A DNA stretch of 64,000 bases, taken from Aspergillus flavus (Eukaryota; Ascomycota; Eurotiomycetes; Eurotiales; Aspergillaceae). The DNA is taken from the NCBI RefSeq assembly GCF_009017415.1, contig NC_092406.1, positions 682,001-746,000 of the forward strand, written 5' to 3'. Positions 22,580 through 34,987 of this stretch are shown piece after piece. Each line of letters begins with the position of its first letter. Position 1 is the stretch's first letter. Below the pieces are notes generated by a model, which saw nothing but the letters and a program-made list of their open reading frames with translations, made no database searches and was not told where the DNA came from. The translations under genes were made by a program, and so were the position numbers.

Positions 22580-23787
22580 ATGCCCGGCGGTATACGTCCG
22601 CCACCTGAAGTAATAGTATCGTGGCCGAAGCCGAATATGACCGACCCCGAGTCGCATGGACCATCGGGTATTGTCCTCGCGTCCGTGTTTGGTGGCATTG
22701 CGCTGACGACAGTTGGGGTTCGACTGTGGGCGAGGTGCGTTATCCAGCGTCGTGGCGGATGGGACGACCTTTGTGCTGGATTGGCTGTGGTATGTCGCAT
22801 TAGTTCGAGACGCTACCATTGTCAAAAAGCTGACTGATTAGGTTCCCGTCCTCGGATTAGCGATCGCATTTGTCCTCAGTTCGCCTTCCTCCATCAACCA
22901 TCGCGCAAGGATCACAACTGACGGTAACAGGCTCGGAAGTCTACGGCGCAAACCTCCACACGTGGGACAATACACTACCCAAGCTCATCGCGCAACGCCA
23001 AGTGGCACTCGCAATGGAGATGCTGTATGTACTTGGCTCTGGATTGGTGCGGATTTCGGTCCTCCTCTTCTACCGGCGAATGGGCTTCCGATCGATCTCG
23101 CGAGGTTTCATGCTCACGACATGGATTAGCATATTCTCCGTTGTCGGATACAGTGTGGCCTTTCTCGCGGTGATTTTCGGGTCCTGTCGGCCACTCCACG
23201 CCTACTGGGATCAAATCAACCCGGTATGGGCGGCATCGCATATGTGGAAATGTTATAATGAGGCGGTACATATCATTGTCGCGACAGGTGTCGCGCTCGT
23301 TCAAGACGCAGTTGTGACTACCCTTCCAGCGATTTTGTGTTGGAACCTACGAATCTCATTTCGTGAGAAGATCGCCCTAGGCTCCATTTTCGTTGTGGGA
23401 TACTTGACTCCCGTTATCGCGGGAATAAGACTCTACTTTATTGTGCGACTTTACTATGTCTCCTACGATGCGTCCTGGACTAGTTGGTACTGTTGGATGC
23501 TGGCTATGATGGAATTGCTCATTGCGATTACATGTTCGAGTTTACCCGCGGCGCGGGTGTTTTTCAACCAGTATAAGCCCCATGTGGATTTTGTCGGCAC
23601 CGCAAGAGGGATCAAGTCGGTCTTCAGCAGAAGCACATCTCGAAAGTCCATCTCCGCAGAACGGTCAAGGCGAGTCTCGTCGAGCACTGTTAAGCTCACC
23701 GAGCAGGCCTATTCCAAAAACTCCAATACATTTACGGACGATGGGCCGGAGATAGAGCTGGATAGGATGCAAAAGATGCCTGTATAA
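22580..23787 (+). CDS. Integral membrane protein, fungal rhodopsin-like domain
   Basis: Exons 22580-22789, 22842-22878 and 22931-23787, with two 52-nt introns; 367 residues. The layout matches the large ascomycete family of seven-helix proteins with a rhodopsin-like domain. An extracellular N-terminus is followed by helix 1 (about 27-47), the conserved RLWARCVIQRRGGWDD loop and helix 2. Then come ANLHTWDN, MLYVLGSGLVRISVLLFYRR, FGSCRPLHAYWDQ and further hydrophobic segments at roughly 160-180, 200-225 and 250-275. The C-terminal tail of about 90 residues is hydrophilic and Ser-rich. The Cys in SCRP and in MWKCYNE fit the usual extracellular pair. Function in this family is generally unknown; a few members affect pathogenicity or sensing. 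An in-frame ATG at 22556 could also serve as start. Confidence 0.85.
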
Positions 23788-25028
23788 TAACGCTATATGT
23801 ACACTACACTATCAGTAACATTCTTCAAAATACTGAATGAGAGAGTTCACTGGTACGAATGATAGTTACTTGCAACTCATAGCTGAAAGTTTGATTAAGG
23901 TCAAGTTTTGCTGTTCTTGTAAAGGCAAGGAAATAAGAAAAGGAACAGAAAACAAACAACTGGAAACGAAAATGTAGAGATATAGCACATACTAATAAGG
24001 AGATTCAGAGTATAAAGCTTTTATCTATATTGTGCCGCTTAATCATAGGGAGTACTTTACGCCTGTGTGTATATATTAAATAGCTGAATTGCAACATATC
24101 CAAGGGTTTTTGCAGCATTGTAGCCTGGCTTTAAATGAATTCAATGTTCCCTGACGTTATGCCCCGGGGGGGGGGTTGTATAAATCAGATATCTATTATT
24201 GATAACCCTAAATCTAAGAAACGGGGCACGCTTATAAGCTAGATCTGGAATATTGCGCAACGCGACTTCCAGCTGTTAAAAGCAGGTGATCTGCTATGGC
24301 GGCTTTTGTTCCGGGGTGTCAAGATACGTTCCAGGCATATCTAGATATCTACTCTGCCATTTTACTCTTACTTAAGGTCGAATTGCCAGACGATCGGGGC
24401 AAGCGATTGACGCAAATTATGGTGAAGCACGATCGATGAATTGGTCACTCAACATCTACTGAGTAGGTCTTCAGGTGAGGGCATCCTAAGGCGATACTTG
24501 CGACACACTAAGGTCGTAGCAGCATTGGCCTCTTTTGGGATTCTGTGCTGTTCAGACCTGCTATAATCTGACGTATGTGATGAGACTATGTTATCTCAAT
24601 TAGAATAGAATAATGCAGCGCGATATACTGTAAGATGGTTTTGATCAAATGCACCCTACTATTATTATGGTACTCACAGAGCTCGGCTACACACACTAAT
24701 CCTAACCCTACTAATAATGGCCGTAAGACTCACCCATGGCGAGACTTGAACATTGGTAAATTTGTATACTTAAACAAAACGTGAGTGACAATGCACTGCT
24801 AGTGGTAACGTTGGCAAATCTGTAGTATTTCGACACAACCAACAGCTTCGGAAAGCGGAAGTCTGTCCGGCATGGTTGAATTTGTAGTCAATCGCACCTT
24901 CCAAGGCCGGACATATACTGGCTAAGTATAAATTCAGGCATATACTTAGCCTGGGCACTCTACCCCTTGATCTATTACTCTCCAATCTATTTCAACATTA
25001 CCTTCTGGCTTCATTCATCTCTCACAAC
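23788..25028. other. Intergenic stretch with poly-G run
   Basis: AT-rich DNA with no supportable gene. It contains a run of ten G at 24166-24175. The right end is the promoter of the GH18 pseudogene. Confidence 0.4.
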
Positions 25029-25973
25029 ATGCCTGGCCATGGTATCGCCTACCCCAGGTTACCTTCGGAATTCAATGAACTAACGAACCCGATTCCTAAC
25101 CTTCGACCGCATCAAGCTCGGAAAATAGTGATTTACTATCAGACTATGACGGTTCCACTAAAAGATCCGGCTGTCGCGTATGTCATTGAGAGCTGGCTCC
25201 AGATGGAAACCCTCACGCACCTCATCGTTGGCTGTTTCCATCTAGGTCGCAACGGATACTTGCATCTCAATAACCACACCCCAGACCACGAAAGCTTCAC
25301 AGACTTGTGACAGGATAAACAGACTCTACAACAGAGAGGACTTAAGGTATTGGCAATGCTCGGAGGATCCTGTCCCGGCAGCTTCATCGTGCTGGACGAA
25401 GACGAGAGTTTCCAGGAGTGTTACAAGACCCTGTACGACATGCTTGTCAAGTACAAGTTCGACGGGATCGACCTCGACATCGAGGAACCAATCTCTCAGA
25501 ATGGTATTAACCGTCTCGTTGATCGCCTTCGGGCGGACTTCGGGCCTAACTTTATCATCACCCTCGCTCCTGTTGCTACGGCTTTGCAGGGTAAGGCCCA
25601 TCTATCTGGCTTCGACTATCTGCGTTTCGAGGGTGAAAGAGGCGATAAAATTAATTTCTACAACACGCAATTTTACAACGGCTGGGGGAGCCTCGAAACA
25701 ACCAAGGACTATGACGCGATCATGGCGATGGGATTCCCTCCGTCTCGTGTCCTTCCAACTCTATTGACTCACCGGAACAATGGAACCGCAGGCTTCATAG
25801 AGTTCGACAAGCTTCGCCCGGTGCTTATTGAGTTACGACTCCGGTATCCCTATCTTGGGGGAGTGGCGGGTTGGGAATACTTCAACTCCGATCCAGGTGG
25901 ACAAGAGATGCCTTATCAATGGAGCGTACTCGTCGCAAGAGCTCTAGGCATGATTCCTGAAATTACAGGTTGA
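25029..25973 (+). pseudogene. GH18 (chitinase/endo-glucosaminidase-like) gene with one in-frame stop
   Basis: A single frame of 315 codons is interrupted only by TGA at 25308-25310. Both sides belong to the same GH18 protein. Before the stop are KIVIYYQTM and THLIVGCFHL. After it are LKVLAMLGGSCPGSF, the catalytic signature FDGIDLDIEEP (general acid Glu at 25482-25484), FIITLAPVATAL, INFYNTQFYNGWGSL and GGVAGWEYFNSDPGG. The triplet after the stop is CAG. Family members usually have Trp next to Asp/Ser at this place, so TGG to TGA is the simplest explanation (inference). The stop cannot be removed by a plausible intron, because no donor/acceptor pair keeps frame. There is no signal peptide, so an intracellular or unconventionally secreted enzyme would have resulted. 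Very recent inactivation or programmed readthrough are both possible. Confidence 0.8.
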
Positions 25974-26789
25974 GCACACATACATCCGTTCAGAGATTAT
26001 GACGAGTGCAACCAAACGGGGTGGTTCCAGTGAATTGGTAGGTTCAAGCTAGTAGTTGCTAGGGATTGGGATCGAAGGAGCTATACATATTAGCCTATGA
26101 GCGACACTACGTTTATGTAGACGTTCACAAGTTCTTCAAGTTATTACTACTAGTACTACTACATTTTTACTCTCGTTTTGTTGTGCCAATATGTCCTCCT
26201 TCCCCTTACTGTAGTCATTTGCAGCAAGCTACTAGATTAACAAGAGACGAACGTTCTATCAAAGGTTCAACCACGTACTAGGTTTGCAACTGTTTATGCC
26301 GCGGCACTTACTGCCATTGCAGGCTTAGGGTTAGTATGACTACAGTTCATGACCTGCCATGGGACAATGCCTACGCTCGTCGAACTTGAGCTTATAGCTT
26401 GATATGACCTCCGACTACCCAACCTCCGGCCAGGGCCGTAGTGCATCCAAGCATTGCATTGCGATGGGCTCGCCATGACTCCTAGATGTCGAGTAACTAA
26501 CCTGTCAATCATTAGTCTGCATGACTTGCGTGAATCTTTCTCGGATCGCCCGGCAATCCGATCGTAGTTGAGAATAAAAGTCGAGAAATCGGTGATCGTG
26601 TCGCTCGTTGGGTTTAAATCCAAACTGCTAATTTAGAATTGTTGAGGATATGTCATCTTTCCCCACGCAATTACACGTATATACCGTGCTCGCTACAAGC
26701 GTCTAGCTAACATAAGTACAACGAGATATACACTTGCCACACCCCCTGCAATTCCGAGAGGTCCAATATACGAGAACACTTAACCATCT
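25974..26789. other. Intergenic stretch
   Basis: Contains one 109-codon minus-strand frame (26294-26623) without recognised motifs. Otherwise nothing supportable. Confidence 0.35.
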
Positions 26790-28829
26790 TCAAGCCCAAC
26801 ACAAAGTGCCATACACCTTACCCTCGACCGGAATCTCCCTCCACTCCTCACTCCCGACGCAGGTAGGGCAGTAGAACACATGATCCGGGTCATATTCATC
26901 CTTAATGGCCCTAAGGCGAGGGTAATTATCACCGAAAAAGTCCGTCTGCCACCATGGATTGTGTCTGTCACCATCATTGAGATAGCTGCCCATATTCGGG
27001 GCCAGCGCTCTCATTGCATCGGCCTTTCTGTATGTGGTATCTTGTTGCATCTTCTTGAAGGACCTGTCGTCTGCATTTTCGGGCAATATGGACGTCGGCA
27101 CAGCAAGAAGATACGCTTTGCGCCAGGCGGGGTGGACTCCAACATAGCGGTCCGCAGAAGCATCGGCGGGGTTGTCAAGGACCTTTCCTCCACCAACGAG
27201 GAAAAGCATAGTCCATATGGTTGCCTTTTCCGGGACATCGGGAGAATTCGTGGAGGTGATACGTAGCATCTCCTTGAGCTGTGCCGGGTCACCCGTGAGA
27301 GACGCCTTATCGAGGAGGCGTGATGTGAGCGTCATCTTGCTGAATCCAACTTGTTGCTGAGCCCTCGTCGCTGCCATATAATAGTCTTCGAATGATGGAT
27401 AACGCTCCCAGCTCTCGGAGATCATGAGACCAGAACCATTGTATTTCCGGAGCCGTTGCATGAGCGTCGCAGATACGAATCTTTGTGCTTCTTCCAATGC
27501 ATCGTCGCTGTCGTCTAGCTTTGCGAAGGCATGGGAGTAGCCGCCGTTCTCCATGACTGATGCAGGCGCTCCGGCGATTGGAGAGTCCACTTTGTCAACA
27601 CCCCACCCGGCATACCCTGAGAAGCCACCATCGGATAAGGCGGGATAAGCGGAAAGGATATCCGCCACCGCGTCGATTAGTGCCATAGTAGCAGCTAATG
27701 GGTCTTTGCGATTGGGTAATGGGTACACAACGAGTGTATGCGTAATGGCTGGTCGGGACGGGTGGGCCTTCAGCGTAGCTGAAACGACTACACCGTATGT
27801 TCCTCCTCCACCACCACGTAGAGCAAAGAATAGGTCTCTGTTCTCACAGGCATTGGCCGTTACAAGTTCACCAGATGCGAGGATGACCTTGAGTTCTAGG
27901 ACCTGGTCGACAGCAAGACCGAAGTCGCGACTGGCCGGAGAGTGCCCTCCGCCTTGTAGGTAACCGCCTAGCACGCCGACCGTCTTATAATTCTAGGTTA
28001 GCAATTGTGTCCTTTATTGAGACATCGGTTTACTTACTGGATCCTGTCCACCGACGACTATTAAGTTTCGCTCGAACGCAGCAGAGTAGAGGTCGCCCCA
28101 GAGATAGCCTCCTCGGACAGTGAAGGCGTTTCCTGTCCAGTTGGTGTGTTTGCATTGGCTGGGGGATTGATATTCTTCATGAAATTCAATTCCTTCTTGG
28201 ATATACTTCAGCCATATCTGTAAGCTGCCGTACCCTTGGGATCTGCGTTTGAGTGTCAGTAGTAAACCTCTCAATTGACTTTTACCAGAGAAACAGACCT
28301 TGCGAGGAGGTCGTGACCAGTATTCTTTATCACGAGTCTCAGATTATGCGTCTTGGCAAATTGGATTCCCTCCACCACATCTTCTGGTTCTGTGGCATTG
28401 ATGGTATACACCGGCGCTGGACCGAGGTCACATTCCCCTTGTGGTTTTCCTATTGGAGTTGAAACGACGGGACAACTGTAGTCGAGAGGATAACAATAAC
28501 CAGTTGGCTGAAGAGATTGGAAGGTGGAATTTGACCATTGGTCCACGATAGTATCACACAGCTTCTGGTCATCCTCATCTCCATAGGAATAGCAAGGCTC
28601 GGCCACGGGAGTGTTTCGGATCAGCTTTCCCGAGACGGCATCGTTCAACTCGGCCCAATCGGTTAACGTCGGCCAGCAACCTTCATTCGGTACCTACCCG
28701 AAGCAAGATGTTAACAAAGCTTAAAAGAGAAATTGGAAGCAAACTCACGCATTTACAATGTTCACGAGCAAAGCTCTGCCCAACCAGAGCCACAAGCCCC
28801 AGGGCTACTAAAGACACACCTAACGCCAT
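26790..28829 (-). CDS. Secreted FAD-linked oxidoreductase, BBE-type
   Basis: Exons 28829-28749, 28693-28299, 28242-28038 and 27983-26790; 624 residues. A signal peptide (MALGVSLVALGLVALVGQSFA) is encoded by exon 1. The FAD-binding PCMH domain contains CKCVPNEGCWPT, VIKNTGHDLLARS (His for covalent flavin attachment in this family), GGQDPTVGVLGGYLQGGGHS, which spans the last splice junction, and FFALRGGGGGTYGVV. The C-terminal BBE motif region ends with YDPDHVFYCPTCVGSEEW. Such enzymes oxidise alcohols, sugars or secondary-metabolite intermediates using oxygen. The substrate cannot be told from sequence, and no cluster partner is adjacent. Three introns of 54-56 nt all keep frame, and the gene looks intact. 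Confidence 0.92.
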
Positions 28830-29654
28830 TGGAGAAAGACGATGTTAACACCCTACTAGCGACCGAGGCGAGGAAAAGCGACTGTAGAAATACAAGCTCC
28901 CAACCACAGCGGTCAAGGATAGCGGTATCACGAGGCCTCGTCATCACAAGCTTGTTGCCGATAAGCACAATGAAAGTTACCAGCTCGCGCTGCATAACAA
29001 GCCAAGGGTCTCGTCGACGTGTTCGTGGTGCTGCAGCTGCGGGCGCCGTTGGGATCGACCGATTGGCAGATCATCGGGCGGGCGGGAGATCCAACATGCA
29101 AGATAGCCGCGCTAAAAGGCAATAAATGCAGCTGCACGATTTCAGTATCCCCGATGGATCAGCTGAGGATCATCAGGTCCACGTGTGACTGGGGGATTTC
29201 TGTGCCGTGACCAAGGAATTGTTATTATAGCTCTTGTGTGGTTCTTGGCCCTGTTTATGGCTATAAATCTTGCTTGAGCGGTGGGAGACTCCTTATTTCC
29301 GAATTTCAGCAGGTCCTATTATTTTCACCTGTGGAGTCCTGTCGGTCGCCATAGTCTATCTGAGTTAACAATTAAATATGATGCAGAAGTGCTCGCCGCT
29401 GGAGACAGTGTTGATGCCTGATGCCTTGCTTGGTGCTGTACCAGGCCGATATTACGGGCTGAGGTCTCCATCATGCAGAGCTTATGATAAAATGTGTGTA
29501 CCGTCACATACTTTCACCGTAAGATTGAATCTCAAAATATAATAGAAGGTAAAGGTCGCCTTTTGAGATATTATCATGAACCGTAAAAGCTACAAAATGT
29601 TATCGTCCACCAAAACAGACCTACTGCATAGCAAGATTGGACTTAATCACAGCC
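28830..29654. other. Intergenic stretch
   Basis: Promoter side of the oxidoreductase gene (minus strand) and 3' flank of the Cys-knuckle protein gene. No other feature is recognised. Confidence 0.4.
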
Positions 29655-30483
29655 TCATTCGTCGTCGCCATCAGCAAACCAACTCTCCACTATGTCATCG
29701 ACATCATAGCCACTGAGACCCATCTCCTGCCTCCGAGCATCGATGAACTCATATCGTTCCCGTACCATCTTGAGGATCTCCTGTTTCAGTTCTTCAGGTT
29801 CCCCATAACATCCAAATGAACACTCGCCTCTGGAGAGCCTAGACTCGTACTCTCCCACCTCTCTCAACCTGATTTTATCGTCCATAGCGAAATCGTAGCC
29901 TAGGCACACGGGACACGACTGATCTACAGAGCACCCACCGCGAAGGTCTGGAAAGTCCCAAGAACAGCCGGGACAGTACCAACCAAGCGTTTGACAAAAC
30001 GGGCATTTGCCACGCCAGTAGTCCTTCAGGACATCGCTATGTGGAAAGGGTTAGAATACTACCGTTCCTTTCGGGGAGTATGGAAGGGAGCAGGTTGGCA
30101 TACCGTCCATGGGGGTTGACGCGGTATTCAATTTTAGAATCCGCAGGGAAGCGAGCCACATACATACTCAGTCGACCCCATGTAAGGCCATAGATTACTT
30201 CACTAGAACTGTCATCGTCCTCTGATGTATCATCGTCTTCCTCCTCGTTATAATAGACGTCTGGACCGGATACTACACAGCGACCGGGTTCGTCTAAATA
30301 GCCCACCTTCACTTCCCTGACTGTGATAGACGATATTTTGGGATTCGAGATTTGACTGTCAGGGCATGATTCAACAAGGAACATGAAGGCCCTCTGCCCC
30401 AGGACGTAAAGAAGGATAAGATCTCCCTCGGACACCGCCTGGTCCAAGGATTCCATCTTGCTGGTGTGGTTTGATTGTATCAC
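29655..30483 (-). CDS. Acidic protein with C-terminal Cys-pair knuckles, unknown function
   Basis: Exons 30483-30104 and 30036-29655 with a 67-nt intron; 253 residues, or 244 if the second ATG (30456) is used. The first half carries beta-rich sequence and an acidic, Ser-rich loop (NEEEDDDTSEDDDSSSE, about residues 80-96). After the splice site comes a cysteine cluster, GKCPFCQTLGWYCPGC then GCSVDQSCPVC, whose spacing suggests one or two zinc-ribbon-like knuckles. The C-terminus is charged and helical (EELKQEILKMVRERYEF). No signal peptide or membrane segment. I do not recognise a named family. The splice model is supported because the Cys cluster is reached only through this intron. Confidence 0.65.
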
Positions 30484-31176
30484 GAAGGGGTTTATTGCTA
30501 ATGGGACCTGACTAAGGTTGTGAGAGGTAATGTAAGGACTTCGCGTCTATTAGTCGGCGTAACCATGATGTATACATTGAATCCGCTGCGTCGTCATTCT
30601 CACTTGGCAACAGGTTGGTGCCTTGATAGCCTCGGTTTGCCTCAGTTTGCCATTAGCTAGTATGTAAGGACTACATCCATACCCTTTGCTCCCCTTGCTG
30701 GCCACGTTTCTCTGTATTTGTGTTCTCCTTGTTATTTATTACTCCAAGCTCTCAGATTCAATATTCGAAGATACATAGTGAAGCTGCCTATAAAGCTTCA
30801 GATAAGATTTAGTTTATATTGTCGGTAAATGTATCTAATATGTTAGGTATCGTCTTTTATTGGTGTTAAAATTCTACTTTTATATTATGTATATCCGCAT
30901 TAGTAACACTAGGTAGGGACGATGGGGGAAGAATAAATACTATAGGGTCCTATTTTCTGAAACTGCTCACCTTGTAGTTATACTTGAGCGATCCAGCGTG
31001 TCTGCCAAAAAAAACTTTTTTTAAAAAATAAAAATAAATAAAGGACACATCGATAAACTGTATGGATACGATTGGAAGTAGTAAGACTGACTCACTGTAG
31101 ACGTCCCATCCAAGAAATGTCGACGAGACCTAACGAGCCTAGAGGGGGGGTTGCTTTCGATATGCTACATGTTCAC
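30484..31176. other. AT-rich intergenic stretch
   Basis: Contains a low-complexity A/T segment at about 31004-31040 (A-run followed by T-run and A-run). No gene seen. Confidence 0.4.
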
Positions 31177-31368
31177 TCACGGTGAGCGCCTGTTCTGGTT
31201 TTTCCCTACCACTTTTTGAAAGAGTTCCTCGTTGAGAGCCTGTGGACTGGTGCAGAAGTGATGGCGGGAAACAGATATGGCAGCCTGCTCGCAAAGGAAC
31301 CACGGTTTGCGGAAACAGGGTAAGGTTGATATGCTTCTAGCAATGGTGAGCCTCCGAAGAAAGTTCAT
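31177..31368 (-). pseudogene. Possible 5' remnant with mitochondrial presequence
   Basis: A 63-codon frame begins MNFLRRLTIARSIST, rich in Arg, Ser and hydrophobic residues with no acid in the first 25, as in mitochondrial targeting sequences. It then reads HHFCTSPQALNEELFQ. A GTGAGT donor lies at its end, and a possible continuation (LVRSRRHFLDGTST) follows a CTCTAG acceptor, but the frame then dissolves into AT-rich DNA. It is either the truncated start of a nuclear gene for a mitochondrial protein or a fortuitous frame. Confidence 0.3.
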
Positions 31369-31774
31369 TGTTTAAAGACGATAAGAGATGCAGATCATCG
31401 AGCACCCAAAGTGGACGGTGGTAGGTTCATCTGTCAGTTGACTGCCAAACCCGATGCCCTAATTTGGATGGTGAATTTTCAAGGCGAAGATAGAGTTTAC
31501 AGAGCGCTAACTGAAGGGCTCTTTTCGTTGTTAACTACTTTTGTTGGAACCTGGATTATAGACCTATATAGTGGTCGTAATCTTAGTATAAATTAACGAT
31601 AGTAAAAATGAATAATAATACATGAATGTAGGAATCTGCTTGAAACTACTATCTTATTTCAATAGATCAAGTAACGTTTAATTAGTTATAGTAAATCTAC
31701 TTAGATACAGTCTGGGGAATCTGTGGGTCAGGCAAATCTAAATCTGTCTGGGTCGGGGTAGGTAAGGAAAAACC
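31369..31774. other. Intergenic stretch
   Basis: No supportable feature. One 61-codon frame (31411-31596 +) without motifs. Confidence 0.35.
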
Positions 31775-34360
31775 TCAGATCACCCCCCAAAGATTCCCCC
31801 ATCCAGGCTTCTGTTGAGCACCATCCCTGGCGGTTGCACGATCCTTAAGCTCGTCCAACTTTCGGATCTTCTCCTTCACCTCGATGATGTTTGATAGATC
31901 TTCGAGCTCCCACCTGATGTTCTGCCAGCCTCCAGAACGATACGTCTTAATGACGAACCATAGTGACAAGAAACATAGAGGCTGTTGTATAGTCTGTTAG
32001 TATCCATTGCTTTATAGAGATACAGTGATATCACGTGGTTTGCATGTACATACCGCTAAATAGGCTGATAAAAATAGGGACGCTTGGAAGCCATGCCACA
32101 ACGCTGCTCCGTCAGCAATAATGAGAGTAAACAGACAGCCCCCTACGGCGAGGTACATGGTTACGGGTTGGCCGTGGGAACGCCATGGATAATAGTCCGG
32201 GGCGCCAGGACGACGGAAGCGGCAGACATGTGCGAAGTCTGGGGAGTTATGGAGCTCGACTTGATGTACTTTCATGCTAGGAATGGTTAAGAAGACTAAT
32301 AAGTAGAAAAAGAACAGAAGTATCAATTGAACAACATCGTAAATGACTCACCAATTATAGAAGCGTATAAAAGCCCAACATTCACAAGCCCACACAATGA
32401 GGCAGCTTACAGACCCTAGCTGGGATAGCACTTCAAGAAGCTGGTGGCAATGTTAGCATATGTTCCCCTCCGAAATTGCATATTTTCGGCTATGTTTCGC
32501 TTACACTAGCGATAGTGGTACCCTTCGAATTATTCGGCGACAGATATAGAAAAGGCACCCATAAGAAGCAGCACGATAGAAACATGGCCCTGACTGGAAC
32601 CTGGTAGCTGTTTGTCTTGCCGAAGAATGCCAGCCACCGCCACTTTCTTCCGTATATCTTTCGTGTCAAACCAAAGAGTGTGCGAGATCCCACATATAAA
32701 TTGGTATTGGCACAGGTAAGGGCAGTGAACAATAAAATGACATTAAACAGGTCCGCTAGTCCTTTGATCCCAGATTGCTTCGCGCTTATCACAAAGCCTG
32801 AATCAGTTGGCCTATCGGATTTTGGACCGGGATGGCCCAGCCATCCAGCCTCTGGTAATTGATCAGAGTCCCAGGGTAAGTTCAGGGTCATCACGAACCC
32901 TGCGACGAAGTAAGCTATCCACGCAATGAAGCTCGTCCAGGTCGCAGAGAAGCGAATCGAGATGAAGGGCCATGGTTGTTTCAGTTCTTCGTTCAGAGGG
33001 TACTCCGCTGAAATTCGCTTTCTGTCGGGACGTGCCTCGAGCGCCGTTGCGGCTGCAATGTCAACACCTACGAAGGAAAATGCGGCAATGGAAAAGGAAA
33101 TGCTGTATAGTGTTATTATTCCTGGTAATCATATGTTGGACCAGAGAGGTGGCATACAACAACGCGGTCACCCAGTTTCCCGCTGCTCTATCATCGTACT
33201 GAAATATAGATGAGTCGCGATAGTCTGGAAGCGGGTGAGAACTTGAAGAGAAAATACGGTCGGAAGATCTTACATCTAGTGCCAATGTGTCCTTCCCTTC
33301 CACCTGTATGCTGTCAGAAATAGGGTATCGTAGAGACACGTGCTCTTACCTCCAACATTGATCACGATCATCGACACAGTTACAACAATGGCCCCGAGGA
33401 TCTTCACAGAGCCCCCAATGACCTCAGTAAAACCATATACCTTGATCGATGGTGAGTAATATTCAGTATGCCAGGGACTGAGAGGCATACTTGCACGCCG
33501 AAGCTATTAAGCAGCACTAGGAACAGCGGCACTATGAATAGAATGACCGTGCCCTGGATAGCCTTGCTTGTGTTCCAGAATTCTACCTCGCCAGCAGCAG
33601 CCACAATCATAGCAGCAAAGTTCAGACAGTAGGATATCCTGCATGCGACTACCGTTAGCTGGAAGTTTTGCGAAACGGCCTTACTCCGCCTCGTCAATGG
33701 GACCCACCAATATGCGATACCGACTGTAGTGCCCAGGTCTTCATCAACGAATGTCCCGACGAACTCCACGAGCGCACTGGCGACCGGCCATATCGCGAGA
33801 AACTCCCCTATACATTGCATGACCAACCAGGCTAGCAAGCCCATGGCTGAGAATGAGATCAAAACAGCTGCCGGCCCACCGATTCGCAATATAGATCCAC
33901 TTCGAAGATAAAGCCCAACGCCGAGGACGCCGCTAATGGTGATCATCTAGACAGAAAGACAGTCGGTCAGTAAGGTTATTTCACATTGCGGCCAATTACT
34001 CACAAACACATGGATTCCACGCAATCGTCGACTAAAACGTGGCAGCAAGGTTAGCCAATAACTGTCTCGACATGCACTTCGTCCCCGTATTTCGGTCACC
34101 CCTTACTTCACGGTTCGATCCTGCTCATCCAGGATTACCTGATCGGACCCTGCGCCATCGCGTGGATCCACAACTACTGTTACACTTTCCGGTTGTCTAA
34201 AGGAGATTGAGCTCAGCGAGGGTTGTAGATGCGTATCCGACCGTCGTGGCTCTGATGTTCCGGGTGACGTCCCGAGTGAAGGTACGGTAAGCATGCGCGG
34301 AAGCCAATCAATTTGGCTCATATCCAGCCCATCGTGATCTGCACTGCCGTGAGTAGCCAT
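31775..34360 (-). CDS. Amino-acid permease (APC/YAT-type)
   Basis: Ten exons: 34360-34107, 34031-34004, 33946-33491, 33440-33350, 33303-33274, 33224-33158, 33102-32505, 32440-32352, 32276-32054, 31981-31775; 680 residues. All junctions keep frame. A hydrophilic N-terminus of about 85 residues precedes RRLRGIHVFMITISGVLGVG, the usual first-helix entry of fungal permeases. Hallmarks follow: GLLAWLVMQCIGEF, GNWVTALFISFSIAAFSFVG with ATALEARP (both rebuilt across splice sites), ALTCANTNLYVGSRTLFGLTR, YYPWRSHGQPVTMYLAVGG and a charged C-terminal tail. About twelve hydrophobic segments are present. Expected role: proton-coupled amino-acid uptake at the plasma membrane; the substrate is not deducible. 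Exons of 28 and 30 nt are unusually small. Confidence 0.9.
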
Positions 34361-34987
34361 GTTGTCGCAAGCTCAGCCTTTTGTCGCAGGCGGCATGATG
34401 AGGATAGGAGAATAAATTGGCTAAACCATGAAAAAGACAGCGACGAAAGCCACAGTGACTCAAGGGCGAGCTTGAGGGATCACGCACGAGGCTGGTGCTG
34501 CCAGCATTATAGCGCGACGCTACGGATAGACAAATACGAGGCCTGAGGGGAACCGTCGTCCACGAGGCTGAGAAGCACCATTTCTGCGGGGTTGCTGATA
34601 AGCCTCGGAAAAATTGATTGGACTTAGAGATCCGTGCAGGACGATACAACTGTCAAGTGTCAAAGGCCACCAACCACAACACTGCGTGGGGGGCAAACAT
34701 CCTCCTATCCCGATCAGAACCGAGATGACAGTTTGGCCACAGCAAACAAAAATCTTTATTATGAATCATTACCCTGCGCATTACCCAGCAGAGCCCCAAG
34801 GCTGCCACCCAGCATTAAATCTGCCCTTAGCCTCGTATACCACGCGGGATGCTGGGAACCCAGCGAGATTATTGCAATACTGACTTCCTCCTCCTATCCG
34901 CCCTAAACACACCTAAGCACCATTAAGCATCCTGTGAACGTATTATTATTCTTGGTTGATTGTACTTCCAACAACAGTAGACCGACG
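34361..34987. other. Divergent intergenic region
   Basis: Lies between the minus-strand permease and the plus-strand small gene and should contain both promoters. No specific element is recognised. Confidence 0.35.

Noticed and set aside
22307..22825. 172-codon minus-strand frame
   Set aside because: Antisense to exon 1 of the rhodopsin-like gene and its promoter; no recognisable domain.
24685..24715. Telomere-like repeats (CCTAACCCT)
   Set aside because: Only a single imperfect unit; no array.
25300..25345. Intron that would remove the TGA in the GH18 gene
   Set aside because: The available GT...AG pairs give introns of about 28 nt or shift the frame; both sides of the stop are already in the same frame.
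26294..26623. 109-codon minus-strand frame as a transposon gag relic
   Set aside because: No CCHC knuckle, protease, reverse transcriptase or integrase motif nearby.
33102..33350. Permease apparently broken by frame changes
   Set aside because: Introns with good sites rebuild the NVGG...IGTRYY and ALFISFSIAAF motifs in one frame, so no lesion is needed.
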